DNA of 64,000 nt from contig MU623360.1 in NCBI GenBank assembly GCA_025201765.1, forward strand, positions 266,555 through 330,554, written 5' to 3'. Below, in pieces: positions 1-10,335 of this stretch (its first letter is position 1; the number at the start of each line of letters is the position of its first letter). The DNA comes from Daldinia sp. FL1419. Its lineage: Eukaryota; Ascomycota; Sordariomycetes; Xylariales; Hypoxylaceae. The position numbers and the translations under genes are program-made. Below the pieces are notes generated by a model that was given only the letters and a program-made list of their open reading frames with translations, was not told the origin of the DNA and searched no databases.

Positions 1-1
1 G

Positions 2-1754
2 AAGCTCATGGCGCGTGTCGACTGGCAATTGATACCGTTCCTTTGTATCCTTTATCTCCTGGCCTTTTTAGACAGAGTTAATATTGCCAATGCGAAATCT
101 TTCCGCCTGGTTGAAGACTTACAGCTTAAGAATAACGAATACAACACTGGTAGGTAGTTGATATTCATGAGGCCTTACCTTGTACTGATATTGAGAACAC
201 TTCAGCTTTGACCATGTTTTTCGTACCATACGTCATTGCCGAGATCCCTAGCAACATCTTCCTAAAAAGGTTCTCGCCTCGTATATGGCTTCCTACCTGT
301 ATGTTGGGATTTGGCATTTCATCCGTATGCCAAGGGCTTGTACAGAACTACTCTGGTCTCCTTGCAACGAGATTCTTCCTAGGTACCGTCGTCCTACACC
401 CGAGTTGAATATAAAGCTATCATACTTACTTATTGCTAGGGTTGTTTGAGAGCGGAATGTTTCCAGGTGAGTAATAAGTCCTTGATTTTTAACATCAAGT
501 TGTGGCTAACGTATATTCTAGGTTGCTTTTATCTCATTAGTACGTGGCCTCTATCTACAGCGGCGTGGTGTAATAAGTTATTCCCTTTGGTTAACGTCGC
601 TAACGTTTATTCTTGGTTAGGCATGTGGTATAAGCGAAGTGAATCTCAGAAGCGCTATTCCTTATTTTTTACATCTACTTCTCTTGCTGGTGCTTTCGGA
701 GGCCTCTTGGCGTCCGCTATAGGAAAGAGTACGTGTCCGTTAAGCTTGAGATTTCGCATCTATGTTTCGCTCGAGCGTATAGAGTTTTGAAAATATACTA
801 ATAATTGACTAGTGCAGGGTATCCGTGGGTATAACGGCTGGCGATGGATTTTCATACTCGAAGGGGTCCTTACGTGCGTGGTCGCGCTCCTTTTCTACTT
901 TGTGTTCCCCTCGTTGTAAGTGACTTTTTCTTTCGGCGTCCTCTGTGGCTTGTGGGATTCTAACTAGCGACAGTCCCGAGGAAGCTAAGTGGTTAACCGA
1001 AGAGGAGCGAACTTACATCAAGGCTCGTCTACAAGCCGATCAGGGTCATAATGCTGCAGATCGAAAGACCACCTTCCGCGATGTCATTAATGTAATGAAA
1101 GATCATCGCGTTTGGCTTGGTGGCTTCATGTATTTTGGATTGATCGTCCCCGCATACGGTTATGCTTTCTTTGCGCCCACCATCATTGCGACGTATAATT
1201 ACGATCCCATCCAAACACAACTCCACAGTGTGGTTCCTTGGGCTGCGTCATTTGGCTTCTCTCTGCTGACTGCTACACTATCCGATTGGATGCAACACCG
1301 TGCAGCTTTCGCACTTGCGCCGCTCACCCTAGGCCTTGCGGCTTTCGGTGTTTTGCTCAGGGTCCACGATAATACACCGGTTCAATACGCAATGCTATGC
1401 TTCGTCACGATGGCCACATACAGTGTGTTGCCCATTACTGTCTGTTGGTTTAGTATGAATCTCGGTGGCCATCATCGTAGAGCTATAGGTACGGGATGGC
1501 AGATCGGCTTCGGCAACATCGGTGGAATTATCTCAACATTTGCATTCCTTAATAAGGACGCCCCCTATTTCGAAAATGGCTATTCGATCTGCCTTGGATT
1601 TACGTGCTTGAGTGGATTGGCATCGGTCCTATACCTCATATCGATCTATCGCGAAAACCAGAGAAGAAAGAAGGCGGTCAGAGACGTAGGCTTATCTGAT
1701 TACGAAAAGAGCGAATTAGGAGATCTAAATCCAGAGTTTAGATATATGTACTAG
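2..1754 (+). CDS. MFS transporter, Dal5/anion:cation symporter family (5' partial)
   Basis: The window opens inside the first membrane segment of a Dal5-like transporter for small organic anions, in the family that includes allantoate, nicotinate and pantothenate permeases. The first visible exon has the family signature DRVNIANAK. Reconstructed exons, all with consistent phase, are <2-149, 206-382, 440-466, 522-539, 621-728, 813-915 and 968-1754. Exons 3 and 4 are only 27 and 18 nt. Further motifs are RFFLGLFESGMFPG across the 383-439 intron, SMWYKRSE across the 540-620 intron and GYNGWRWIFILEG before the central loop. The last exon carries the C-terminal six helices and a short cytoplasmic tail ending at a TAG. 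The true start lies left of the window. The substrate is unknown. The family call is firm; exact boundaries of the tiny exons are inferred from frame and homology. Confidence 0.85.
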
Positions 1755-2009
1755 CATACAAAGGTTCTGACGAGCAATCACGTGTTCATTCATGGGCATT
1801 AGATTATATAGGAATCAGGGGATGGAGCAGGCGGAATATGTCAGTTGATATGCGGTCTTGCGCATTGTAAATACGATACTATCTTTGATACATACCTATC
1901 TAGAGGGCAATTAGCTCTCGTATATACGATAATTTCAGCTATATGTAATGTTTTTAATGCTACCTGGTACTAGTCTTACAGGTTGCTTTCGTTTGTACTG
2001 GCCAACATC

Positions 2010-3071
2010 TTAGGGGGGAGGGGTTGTAGTGTAACCAGAAGGTATCGTCCCAAGCGTAAGGCCTGCTTCGATATCAAAACGGTCGTCGTGCATCGAATTT
2101 GGAAGATATAGCGGCTTTAACTGCAGATATGTCGGCTTGTCGGCAACACCCAAGAGGGGTTCTAGCATTGTTTCGATTTCTACAAGCTGGCATTCGAGGC
2201 CGGGCACGTTCATCTTCCGAAGCCTTTGTAAACTAATCTCAGCACCTTTCTTCTCTCCAGCCGTCAACGGCCGCTCTCTCTCTATCCGCACAGCGTCAGC
2301 AGTGCTCGGTTTCCGACGCCAGCTGTAACCGTCACCGACACTCCTGACTCGTTCATTGGCGTATGATACCAGGTTGTCCCGTCGCACAACTACGACCTGA
2401 TCAACGACATCGGAGGAATCCACAAATGTGGCTGCTTCTAATAGCCCCGCATAAGACTCGTCGTGGACTTTGCGCGGCGTCAAACGAAGGGGCAGGCCGC
2501 CTTGTGGCCCGGCCTCCGGTAACTTCTCGTAGAACCGCGTTAGAATACCGAGGCGGCTAAGTGCGGCGGGCACGGCTAGAATAGCGACTTCGACGCGGTA
2601 GCCCTCTTCGCGGAAGAGGCGCGCCAAATCTGCAAAGTCTCCGGGATGTCTGGCTGCGGATTCGATAAGCACGTCGGCGCGCTGCGACGCAGCGAATGAC
2701 GCGGCCATGGCGAGCCAGCGCCGCGCATCGGGGCTAGTTGCGGGTGAGGCCATCGCAGGGCGCGTGGCTAGGATTCCACGGTAGGCCGGGTGAAACGTCT
2801 TGTACGTATCCGCGACGAAATGCGCGAGGCGCTCGTCGCCGCGTAAGCGGATCAAGGCGTTCTTGATCGCGGGCGCTGTACGCGTCTTCCCAGCACCCGT
2901 CTGGCCGATAAGTAGAACGGCAAGCGGGGTTCGAACGGCGCCGTGGCCATTTTTAGAAGCGTGCCCCTCGGATAAAGAAAGTCCGCTTAATTCGGGGGGA
3001 AGGATGTCTCGCTCGAATATACTCCGCGACTCTTCCTCCGAAAGAATATACGATCTAGGATCGACGTCCAT
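2010..3071 (-). CDS. Zeta-toxin-domain P-loop kinase
   Basis: An intronless 353-residue protein starting at an ATG (3071). A Walker A loop, GQTGAGKT, sits near residue 57. It is followed by a segment resembling the zeta-family substrate region, with an Asp, a Lys and an HPAY motif around residues 90-98, and then by LIESAARHPGDF near residue 137, a place where zeta folds contact the nucleotide-sugar or nucleotide. Bacterial zeta proteins phosphorylate UDP-N-acetylglucosamine. Fungal members are widespread single-gene proteins whose substrate is mostly unproven. No epsilon-like antitoxin is visible next to it, so a toxin-antitoxin role is not supported here. The gene is noticeably GC-richer than the flanking intergenic DNA, which could reflect expression, a younger arrival or simple coding bias. 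It could also be any small-molecule kinase of the same fold. Confidence 0.8.
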   Translation of the reverse strand: MDVDPRSYILSEEESRSIFERDILPPELSGLSLSEGHASKNGHGAVRTPLAVLLIGQTGAGKTRTAPAIKNALIRLRGDERLAHFVADTYKTFHPAYRGILATRPAMASPATSPDARRWLAMAASFAASQRADVLIESAARHPGDFADLARLFREEGYRVEVAILAVPAALSRLGILTRFYEKLPEAGPQGGLPLRLTPRKVHDESYAGLLEAATFVDSSDVVDQVVVVRRDNLVSYANERVRSVGDGYSWRRKPSTADAVRIERERPLTAGEKKGAEISLQRLRKMNVPGLECQLVEIETMLEPLLGVADKPTYLQLKPLYLPNSMHDDRFDIEAGLTLGTIPSGYTTTPPP

Positions 3072-3922
3072 CGTGCGCCGCCCCCCACCTGGACGAAGCT
3101 GCTTGTTATACGGGAATAAGGCGGCGCGACGGCGAGGTTGGCGGACGTGTGCCGTCCCGATTGGGGTTTGTAGAAGCTTATAGGAGTGCGAGGATACATG
3201 ATTTGGGGAATGGCGCCGGGAAGTGAGGAGGTACGAGTATGTAGGTATGTATGTAGGTAGGTACCTAGGTAGGTAATTATCAGTAAGGGGTGGAAGGCGT
3301 AGTTTGCCATATGACCTAATTCCAAGCCTTACTATGCACTATGGTGGCGTGGGGGGGGGGGCTCAGACAACTGCCGACGAGAGTTGCAAGCTATAGGTAG
3401 GTACCTAGGTAGGAAGGCCTTGGAGGTGAAATTAATGGTTATAAGACTGACTATATGACATGAGAGTATGTAACCCCCCGTACTTGTGCCATGGGGAAAG
3501 CTACTGACATTGAAAGCGTAATTTCTATTCTCACCCAAGATATTCTTTTAGCATCACCTGTCTCATCTATCTTGGATGCTCTTAGGAATAATCTTGTCTG
3601 GTATAGCTGTAAGACAGGTAGCTTTACGCATCAGTACGGTCACTGAGGGAATTTGGGGGTATATCTGGAGATCTAGTAGCAATCCTTAGAGCACTGGGCC
3701 AACTATTTGTGTGGAGAATTATCTCTTAAGTCGGAGATGATCGGAAATCCGTAGACACACACACACACGAGTCATTCTTACTTCCGAACGACATGGGACA
3801 CCGGCGATTCTTCCTGACTCCGGAACTTCACGATATCCCTTTAAACAAATCAAACAAATCAATTGTATCTATATAATCTCATAACCTACACAATTAAGCT
3901 TGTATTGAAAAGTCCGACGACA
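3072..3922. other. Intergenic region with simple repeats
   Basis: No supported gene. It holds two copies of the dispersed TACCTAGGTAGG motif (3241-3275 and 3395-3413), a run of ten or more G near 3351-3361 and a short CA repeat near 3756-3768. It separates the zeta-fold gene (minus) from the regulator (plus), so both promoters lie here. Confidence 0.6.
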
Positions 3923-6562
3923 ATGATACCTAACGGTGATGTCGGGATGGTCGACATGTCCGAACACTCAACCCCTACGAAACAGAATGACCTTACCAGT
4001 GAACGAAAAAGCCGAAAGAGGCGTGCACGATTGAGTTGCGCAGAATGCAGAAATAAAAAAGTACGATACCATATTTTATATGTCTACGAATATTTACTAA
4101 GTACTCGGACGCAAAGTTATCTTGTGATCGGAATTTGCCTTGTCAGCGATGCGTCAGGACGGGAAGATCAGCCCAATGCTCATTCGAGACATTATCCGGA
4201 GAACAGACTTCTACGTTTAATATTTCCGCCTTACAACAGCAAAAACGGATTGATGACCTCCAGGCTCAGGTCGCCGAGTTAAAGGCGTTACTGTCGAAGG
4301 CACCCCCAACACGTGAGGCCGGCCACATCGCGGAAACCACATGTGCGGTTGAGGGCCATGCCAAATCCAACGTCTTAGACCCATCGAAGGGAAAGCTCCC
4401 GGAACTAGAAAACTCGATTTACAACCCATGCGATGAGAATGATTCCAGGGTAGCAGATAATCTTCAGCCACACCCAACACCCCCAACAGACGATAAGCCT
4501 GACGACAGCACAATCTACATAAATAATGCAGGGCTTTCTGACCCCATGGGTAGATTTCCGCAAGGTTATTATAGCCGGCATAACTTATTCCAATTCTTCG
4601 GTGAAGTAGGATCTCTCCGTGTACAATTTCAAGTCAATTATACTTACGTCTCCTATAGATTCGTGAACTATTTCCCTTTATCAGGGAAACAGCGAATGAA
4701 TGGTTTAAGCCGCTTGGTGTCACTATTACGAAGCCAAAGTCCATTAAAAGGAGCCGCGATGTGAGTTATTCGCTTCGAAAAGGGGCAATACCGGAAATTC
4801 TCCTCCCTCCTAAGGAGGACGCTGATGCTTTGATTTCGTTCTACCTAGATGGCTTAGAACGAATCCATCGAATTGTTCATATACCTACATTTAAGAGGGA
4901 CTATGAGGACTTTTGGCTCCCTGAAAGACCTCGGCATCCTGCCATGACGGCCCTTGTCTTAGCGATGATATCTATATCAACTTGTACTGCTACCCGCTCC
5001 GCTGAGGCTGCGTCCATACCAATAAAATACCGCGCCATGTGTGGGCAATGGATCCACGCATGTGAGAAATGGCTGAAGCACCAGAGCACAAAACATCGCA
5101 AAATTGTTTATTATCAGGTATCTTGTTTAGTCTATCAAGCCAAGCGGATTGCCATGATTGGCAAGAAAGGCTGGTGGAAGGAAACCAGCTCTTTAATTCA
5201 GGATGCAATTATAGATGGGATACATTGTGAGTTGTCTTCTAGTAATGGTACGCCCTTCATAAGAGAGATGAAAAGACGGATATGGGCTGTTCTTCGAGAG
5301 CTAGACCTGCAGAACGCCTTCGAGTACGGTCTCCCTACACTCCTTCATAATATAAATTCCGATATCAGTCCTCCTATGAACATTGAGGATGATGCATTTA
5401 ACGAAACATCGAAAGAAATCGCCACACCGAAGCCGCTTGAATTTTATACTTTTACCTCTTACCAAGTTCATAGCGCCTGTAGTTGGGTTTTGCGCCTGGA
5501 GATATCCCAACGCTTATTTAGTGGAAGGTTGTCTAAAGACATTAGCTACGACGAAGTACTGCGATATACCCACGAGATCACACAAGCGATCGAGACTGTT
5601 CCTTCCTGGGATGTGAGAGATTCGACAACTATAAATGATTATAAATTGCCGACGGTGGCGAATGCGTTTTGCTTATTTCAGCTGAAAGAATGCATTCTGG
5701 CGCTTCATCGACCCTATCTATACAAAAATGACTGCAGGTACTGGCTCTCGGAAACAGTATGTTATCATACTTCACGAGACGTCTTGCTTTTGAACACTCG
5801 GTTGGCGGAATTGGGCTGTCAAAGCCTGACGGTAATTAGAGATGATTTACTCCTGGCTTCGCTAAGCCTCGTTCGCATGACTATGCTTCAGCCCAAGCGT
5901 AAGTTTAAGTTCTCTCTTAGAAAAACCCTTAGGCTACCCGAAGGCATAATACTAGGTAGGTTAATTGTTTAATGGAGCTAATGCCATAATAGTATCAAAT
6001 AGTATTATTGTGACAGACTCCCAATCTACAGTTGACCTCCTTGAGCGGTGTGTCCCTTTAATGGAAGACAGACACCTACGATGTTGCTATAGCGAGCTTT
6101 GGTGTTTTATTACCATGTACGCGGCAATTATGCTCCTAAAAGTCCATCTTGAAAAGGAGTCCCGTCAAACGGCCAAGGCTGTCTGCGCAAGAAGATTCTT
6201 AGATTTACACTACAGGCAGATGGAAAGGCAAAAGATGACTCTTAACCAGCAAATCTTGACACCCTCGGACCGACCAAATAATACCAGTGTAAGTAGTATA
6301 TACATTCTCATAAGCGACATAGTATACAAGGTATAGAGTTCTGTGCTAATAGGTACCTCTCTAAGGTTGATACCTGCCAGCCAAACACTCTAGAGATGCC
6401 GGATTTCCTAGTGCCTGGATGGTTAGACGACGGTTTCCCCGGAGTGAGTACGTATAAACCTATTGTCCCCGACAATGCTTACTATTTATAATCTAGCCCG
6501 AAGTTCACTCGCTTAGCTTTGACGATATGGATAGCACATGGAGTGCCTGGGAACCGCTATAG
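3923..6562 (+). CDS. Zn2Cys6 fungal-specific transcription factor
   Basis: Exons 3923-4060, 4117-4620, 4659-5898, 5993-6288, 6366-6443 and 6497-6562 join with matching phases into a protein of about 770 residues. The zinc cluster is split by intron 1: CAECRNKK ends exon 1 and LSCDRNLPCQRC starts exon 2, giving spacing C-x2-C-x6-C-x5-C-x2-C-x8-C. A linker coiled coil follows (LQQQKRIDDLQAQVAELKAL). The middle homology region then runs over most of exon 3, with the PTFKRDYEDFW motif typical of the fungal-specific TF domain. The last exon ends in an acidic, Trp-containing tail (DDMDSTWSAWEPL), a plausible activation segment. The ATG at 3923 is the only in-frame Met before the cluster. Targets are unknown. 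It faces away from the zeta-fold kinase gene, so they share an upstream region, but nothing shows they are co-regulated. Confidence 0.85.
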
Positions 6563-6997
6563 GGGCTGGAATAGGAGTGCTAAACACAGGATAGAACTGT
6601 AATCGTTATTATTGCAGAATCGATTCGACTCATAATATACTTTAGCAGTGTATCGACTACCTATCGACTATAACGGGTTGAACTATCGTCGTTTCAATAA
6701 AGAGTCTGTGGTATGTTGATTAGTCTAATCGTATTTCTAGGGTCTGAGCTCCGGTCTAAAGAGGTATATATACAACTATCCCATACCGAAGAGTTTCGAT
6801 TGGATTAAGTACTGTTCGTGTTGTTGTAATTTCTCTCCTCGATATTATCTGTATCTTCAAAGCTTACAACAATCTTTCTCAAATATTCAAGCTACTCACC
6901 GGAATCGCAATCCGCCCAACTATTCGCCATATCTCGCAAATACCTTACCTATAGTGATACAAGAAGCCTTTAGTAATTTCGGTTGAATATATTCAAT
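6563..6997. other. Intergenic region, promoter of the small gene at 6998
   Basis: No gene seen. A TATA-like tract (GTATATATAC, near 6762-6772) is followed by a pyrimidine-rich stretch with CTCTCCTC near 6830-6840, the usual look of a fungal core promoter, about 160-230 nt before the ATG at 6998. Confidence 0.45.
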
Positions 6998-7270
6998 ATG
7001 ACGACCTTCACATACTTGGATTACCCCGGTCAGCCTGTTGAGCGGCCTCGACAGAATGACGAGGAAAACGCTCCGGGACAAAGTTCTTTGGGCTCTTGCA
7101 TAAGAAAATCCAGCAACTCTGGCACGACGAACCCGAGCCGCAAGAAAAAGAAGAGCGTTAGATTCGACCCCTTGGTTGGCGTACGGGAATACCATCCGAG
7201 TAGAAGCCCTCGCTTTGGATGGAAAAGATTGAGAATGAAGTTCCGTAACTATATGATAATTATCTGCTAA
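6998..7270 (+). CDS. Small basic protein with possible PP1-docking (RVxF-type) motif
   Basis: A 90-residue ORF starting at an ATG that follows a TATA-like promoter. I do not recognise the family. The middle is polar and disordered-looking (residues 20-50). A lysine run then leads into KKKKSVRFDPLVGVREY at about residues 50-66. Within it KSVRF fits the protein phosphatase 1 docking consensus [RK]-x(0,1)-[VI]-x-[FW]. The C-terminal 20 residues are very basic. There is no signal peptide or membrane segment. The ORF may be real because of its upstream promoter look and biased composition, but short ORFs of this size also arise by chance. Confidence 0.45.
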   Translation: MTTFTYLDYPGQPVERPRQNDEENAPGQSSLGSCIRKSSNSGTTNPSRKKKKSVRFDPLVGVREYHPSRSPRFGWKRLRMKFRNYMIIIC

Positions 7271-7916
7271 GAGCCGCGCACTACGCATATCGGGGTACGA
7301 CACACGACAACACGGTCAAATACGAGGGAAATCGATTTACTGGGTAACCTGGCATGGATAATGTTCGGCTTGGTTCATGAAGTATGACTCAAGAGAAAGG
7401 GTTGTGGGAGGTAGGGGGGTGCAGGTGTTGGGTGGCACTAAGGTGTACGATAGTTTTGGATAAACGACGACTAGGAAAACGAAACAGTCTTACGGTGCGA
7501 AACAACGTGTTTGGGGATTTCATAGGTATTGCTCACGGGGAATCATCATTATTGCTATTATTACTATTACTAGGTTAAATGCATGGGACAAAGAAACACC
7601 CTGGTATACACTGAAGCATCTGAGCTACGGATCATTATGTATCTCGGCTTGTATATTCTTGCAACAAACGATTCTACTCTCACATCGGTAATAGGTTAGA
7701 TAGCCCTAGAAATAAGGTGGCTTTTTGAATGTTTACCTACATAATTGACAATATTTCGGCAAGAGAAATTCCCGATAGATTGAACGATGGACCCCTATCG
7801 CGTTCCCAAAGTATCTGTAGCTAGACCCCTATTATGAAATATACCCAACTAAGCATTGAAACATTTGATCGTCGGTTTTACGACCGGTGCATTAACCCCT
7901 ATCCATTCAACCCATC
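7271..7916. other. Intergenic region with TTA-rich microsatellite
   Basis: No supported gene. Near 7548-7575 there is an imperfect TTA/TTATTA microsatellite that creates an apparent poly-Leu ORF, which I discount. Confidence 0.5.
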
Positions 7917-8531
7917 CTACCTCCTATCCCTCGGGCCGATATTCACCCTGGCTTTAATACTCTTCTCATCCTCCCCGCTCCGGACTCTCTTAACAAAGAT
8001 CTCCGGGTCGAAATCAACCCCGACGGGATTCTCCGCGAACTCCGCGGAAGACATGAACTCCACCGCCTCCGGCACCGTGTCAAAGTTATCCACCTGGAAC
8101 TCGAGCTGGTTGCCGTCCAGGTCCTGGTAATACATGCTAGTGCTCATGCCGTGATTCACGCACCAGACAGGGAGGATCCCGGCTGCCTTCTTCTCCTCGT
8201 ACGACGTGACCAGGTCTTGTAGCGTCTTGAACCCGAACGCCATGTGGTGCAGGCCGACTTGCGGGGCGCCCTTGCGCGGGACGGCGGTCGGGTCTTTCAT
8301 GATGGCGATGCGGTGGTGCTCGTAGTCGTACGTCAGGAAGCACAAGCGGCGGGACTGGTGTGTAACCCTGCCTCCGAGGATCGTAAGGTAGAAGTCTACC
8401 ATGGCATCAAAGTTGTCTGGTGTTGTGCGCAGGACAATATGGCATAAGGCCTCGGGGGAGATACGCTTGGGCTTATTCGGAGAGAGCTGAATGCTGCCAT
8501 TCTGAGTCTGTGGAGCGGGTTGTGTTGTCAT
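7917..8531 (-). CDS. VOC-superfamily protein, extradiol-dioxygenase-like
   Basis: A 204-residue single-exon protein starting at ATG 8531. It has two beta-alpha-beta-beta-beta units of the vicinal-oxygen-chelate fold. The candidate metal triad is present: His in LCHIVLRTTP near residue 31, His in VGLHHMAFGF near residue 95 and Glu in GNQLEFQVDNF near residue 146. This 2-His-1-Glu pattern is what type I extradiol ring-cleaving dioxygenases use for Fe(II); glyoxalases add a fourth ligand. The YYQDLDGNQLEF stretch is very typical of catechol-2,3-dioxygenase-like proteins. It lies next to a FAD aromatic hydroxylase and a FAH-family enzyme, so ring cleavage is the most economical role. The alternatives are a glyoxalase-like isomerase or a non-catalytic VOC protein. 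Confidence 0.8.
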   Translation of the reverse strand: MTTQPAPQTQNGSIQLSPNKPKRISPEALCHIVLRTTPDNFDAMVDFYLTILGGRVTHQSRRLCFLTYDYEHHRIAIMKDPTAVPRKGAPQVGLHHMAFGFKTLQDLVTSYEEKKAAGILPVWCVNHGMSTSMYYQDLDGNQLEFQVDNFDTVPEAVEFMSSAEFAENPVGVDFDPEIFVKRVRSGEDEKSIKARVNIGPRDRR

Positions 8532-8965
8532 ATTGATCGCAGCAGGTACACTTGAATCTATCTTGATATGATGATTAAATTTGATCTCGAGCTTCAGTTT
8601 ACGGGATTGGCACCGTAGGGATTTAGATTATTTCGATGTCATATAAATCCTAGCTTAGCTCAAAATATCATTCTAGGATACACCACCGGCCGCCTCATGG
8701 ACCGTGACGTCGGATTTCTAATGAGATCCGTATTGCCGTAAGGCACGGGGTCGCATGGCTTGGGACTGTGGTATGCCGGCCGTCTGTACTTCCGGTGGAG
8801 AGCCGGGATCCCATGTTCGCCGTACTGTGAATCGAGATTCACGTCCCCAGATGGCTACACGTAATATCTACATGTTCAACTGAGTCTCGGATTTTCGGCG
8901 TAGATTAGAATAACTTACTCCTAACTAACGGGTGCCTAGGCGGCTTACCAATCCGGCTACTCGCC
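8532..8965. promoter_or_regulatory. Promoter region of the VOC gene with paired CCACCGG/CCGGTGG sites
   Basis: The region upstream of the minus-strand VOC gene. CCACCGG at 8683-8689 and its complement CCGGTGG at 8792-8798 lie in inverted orientation about 100 bp apart. Between them CGGATTTC and GAGATCCG form an imperfect palindrome. Sites of CGG/CCG type are typical targets of Zn2Cys6 proteins, so this is a plausible operator for the regulator encoded at 11936-15165. That link is inference. Confidence 0.4.
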
Positions 8966-9871
8966 TCAAACCCTCCTTGCCGAAGAAAGATCACCGCCGC
9001 CAACCCTCTCCACGAGACCACATGCCACCAAACCCGAAATCTGAATCTGATCCAACCGCGATACTATGTGGTGTAACGTCGGTAGAGCCCTCCAGTCCAA
9101 AGGATTCCACTTGAATTCCGCTTCCCCCGCAGTCAACCTTTTGATCACCCTGACTTGGTGCTTCTTTGCTTCCTCTGCATGCGAGACAAATACGGGATAC
9201 TCCACATCTGCGCCTCCAGGACTCCCTGTCGAGGGCATGTAGCGCCACAGGAGGACCCCCTCATCGACCCCAGCTTCAGGGGGGGCTAGCCGTCGGGACC
9301 CCATCCCGTCCCGATCTTCTTCCGCGCGCAGGTCACCAAGGCGAAATTCGGCAAAACTCGACCCTTCCCAGCTCGCTATCATTGTGTATGTGCTTTCTGT
9401 TTGCGAGATGTTTAGATCCGCGTAAAGCTTCGGGAATCCCAGCTCCTCCCTCCCGCTGATAATCGGGTCTGCCATGTTTTCCCAGAGCACGGGTAGGTAT
9501 GAGCCCCGATACGCTTTTCTGCCTTCTGTCGTATATTGCACGCCGTGGATGTAGACGCTTAGAAGATTGTATCCACGGCCAGCGAGCCATTCTAGATTAT
9601 CTAAGCGTTTGGGTGTGATACTGACATAGGCCTCCGGACCCGGTTTCTGGAAAGAGAAGGCAGGGGGCAGGAGGCTCTTTAGATCGGACTGTTTGGCCTT
9701 GAATGTAATGAAGGCCTCCACGTTGCTTATTCCAGAGCCATCGCGAGCACTTCCTTCGAATGATTGGCGCGGTCCTGGAAATGGGCCAAATGTGGTAGGC
9801 ATTCGGTGGTATAAATTGGGCATCTTACTAGATGTGAATGATGCAAACCTTCTCATGATAGGGGCGTTCAT
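8966..9871 (-). CDS. Acetoacetate-decarboxylase-like (ADC family) protein
   Basis: A 301-residue intronless protein with ATG at 9871. The family hallmark is GREELGFPKLYADL near residue 145, where the Lys of GFPK aligns with the Schiff-base lysine of acetoacetate decarboxylase and the preceding Glu-Glu pair is also conserved. The RGSYLPVLWENMADPIISG stretch just before it is likewise family-like. ADC-family proteins in catabolic or secondary-metabolite clusters act as decarboxylases, or as aldolase-dehydratases on 2-oxo acids. Here the context suggests action on a keto acid made by ring cleavage. It shares a 460 bp divergent promoter with the FAD hydroxylase at 10336. The N-terminal 25 residues (Arg/Ser rich) could be a weak mitochondrial presequence. 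Confidence 0.8.
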   Translation of the reverse strand: MNAPIMRRFASFTSSKMPNLYHRMPTTFGPFPGPRQSFEGSARDGSGISNVEAFITFKAKQSDLKSLLPPAFSFQKPGPEAYVSITPKRLDNLEWLAGRGYNLLSVYIHGVQYTTEGRKAYRGSYLPVLWENMADPIISGREELGFPKLYADLNISQTESTYTMIASWEGSSFAEFRLGDLRAEEDRDGMGSRRLAPPEAGVDEGVLLWRYMPSTGSPGGADVEYPVFVSHAEEAKKHQVRVIKRLTAGEAEFKWNPLDWRALPTLHHIVSRLDQIQISGLVACGLVERVGGGDLSSARRV

Positions 9872-10335
9872 TTGTGTCCTTTGTTGTAGATCTGGATAGC
9901 AATCTTAACCTATAAAGCCAAGTGATCGTGCGATTTCTACACACAAGTTTGCTCATGAAAGCGTAGCAATGCTAGTAGAACCGACCGCAACGATGCTTCA
10001 TAAGTGTGGAGAGACCTTCGCCTAAGTGGTCACATGGCTCCGGATGCGGCATGGTCCGAGGTGATCTCTCGGTTCTCCTCCGGGTACCCTATCGGGGAGT
10101 CAGTTAAAACCCGGTTGTGAAAAGGATTCAGTTGCAAAGACGGATCACACGATTCTCGCACCATACCTGTATTCCGAGGCTTCAGTTATTTGCCTCATGG
10201 CAACGTTAGACGTTTGGATTTACACATTAAATAGTTTCAAAATATTCTCTGCTCTTAGACCTCACGAAGTCATATTTGCATAGGCTGCGCATTCTCAGCA
10301 TCATATTATATAATATATTAATTAATAGGACAGCA
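9872..10335. promoter_or_regulatory. Divergent promoter between ADC-like and FAD hydroxylase genes
   Basis: 464 bp between two divergently read genes. It contains several CGG/CCG clusters (near 10036-10060 and 10070-10115), including CCCGGTTGTGAAAAGGATTC at about 10110. That is close to GCCGGTGGTGAAAAGAATCC at about 22357, upstream of the dehydrogenase gene. A shared operator for the pathway regulator is possible. Confidence 0.4.

Noticed and set aside
2010..3071. Toxin-antitoxin module
   Set aside because: The zeta-fold gene is eukaryote-style and stands alone; no antitoxin-like small ORF in operon-like spacing.
7384..7578. ORF ending in a leucine run
   Set aside because: The leucines come from a TTA microsatellite; no coding support.
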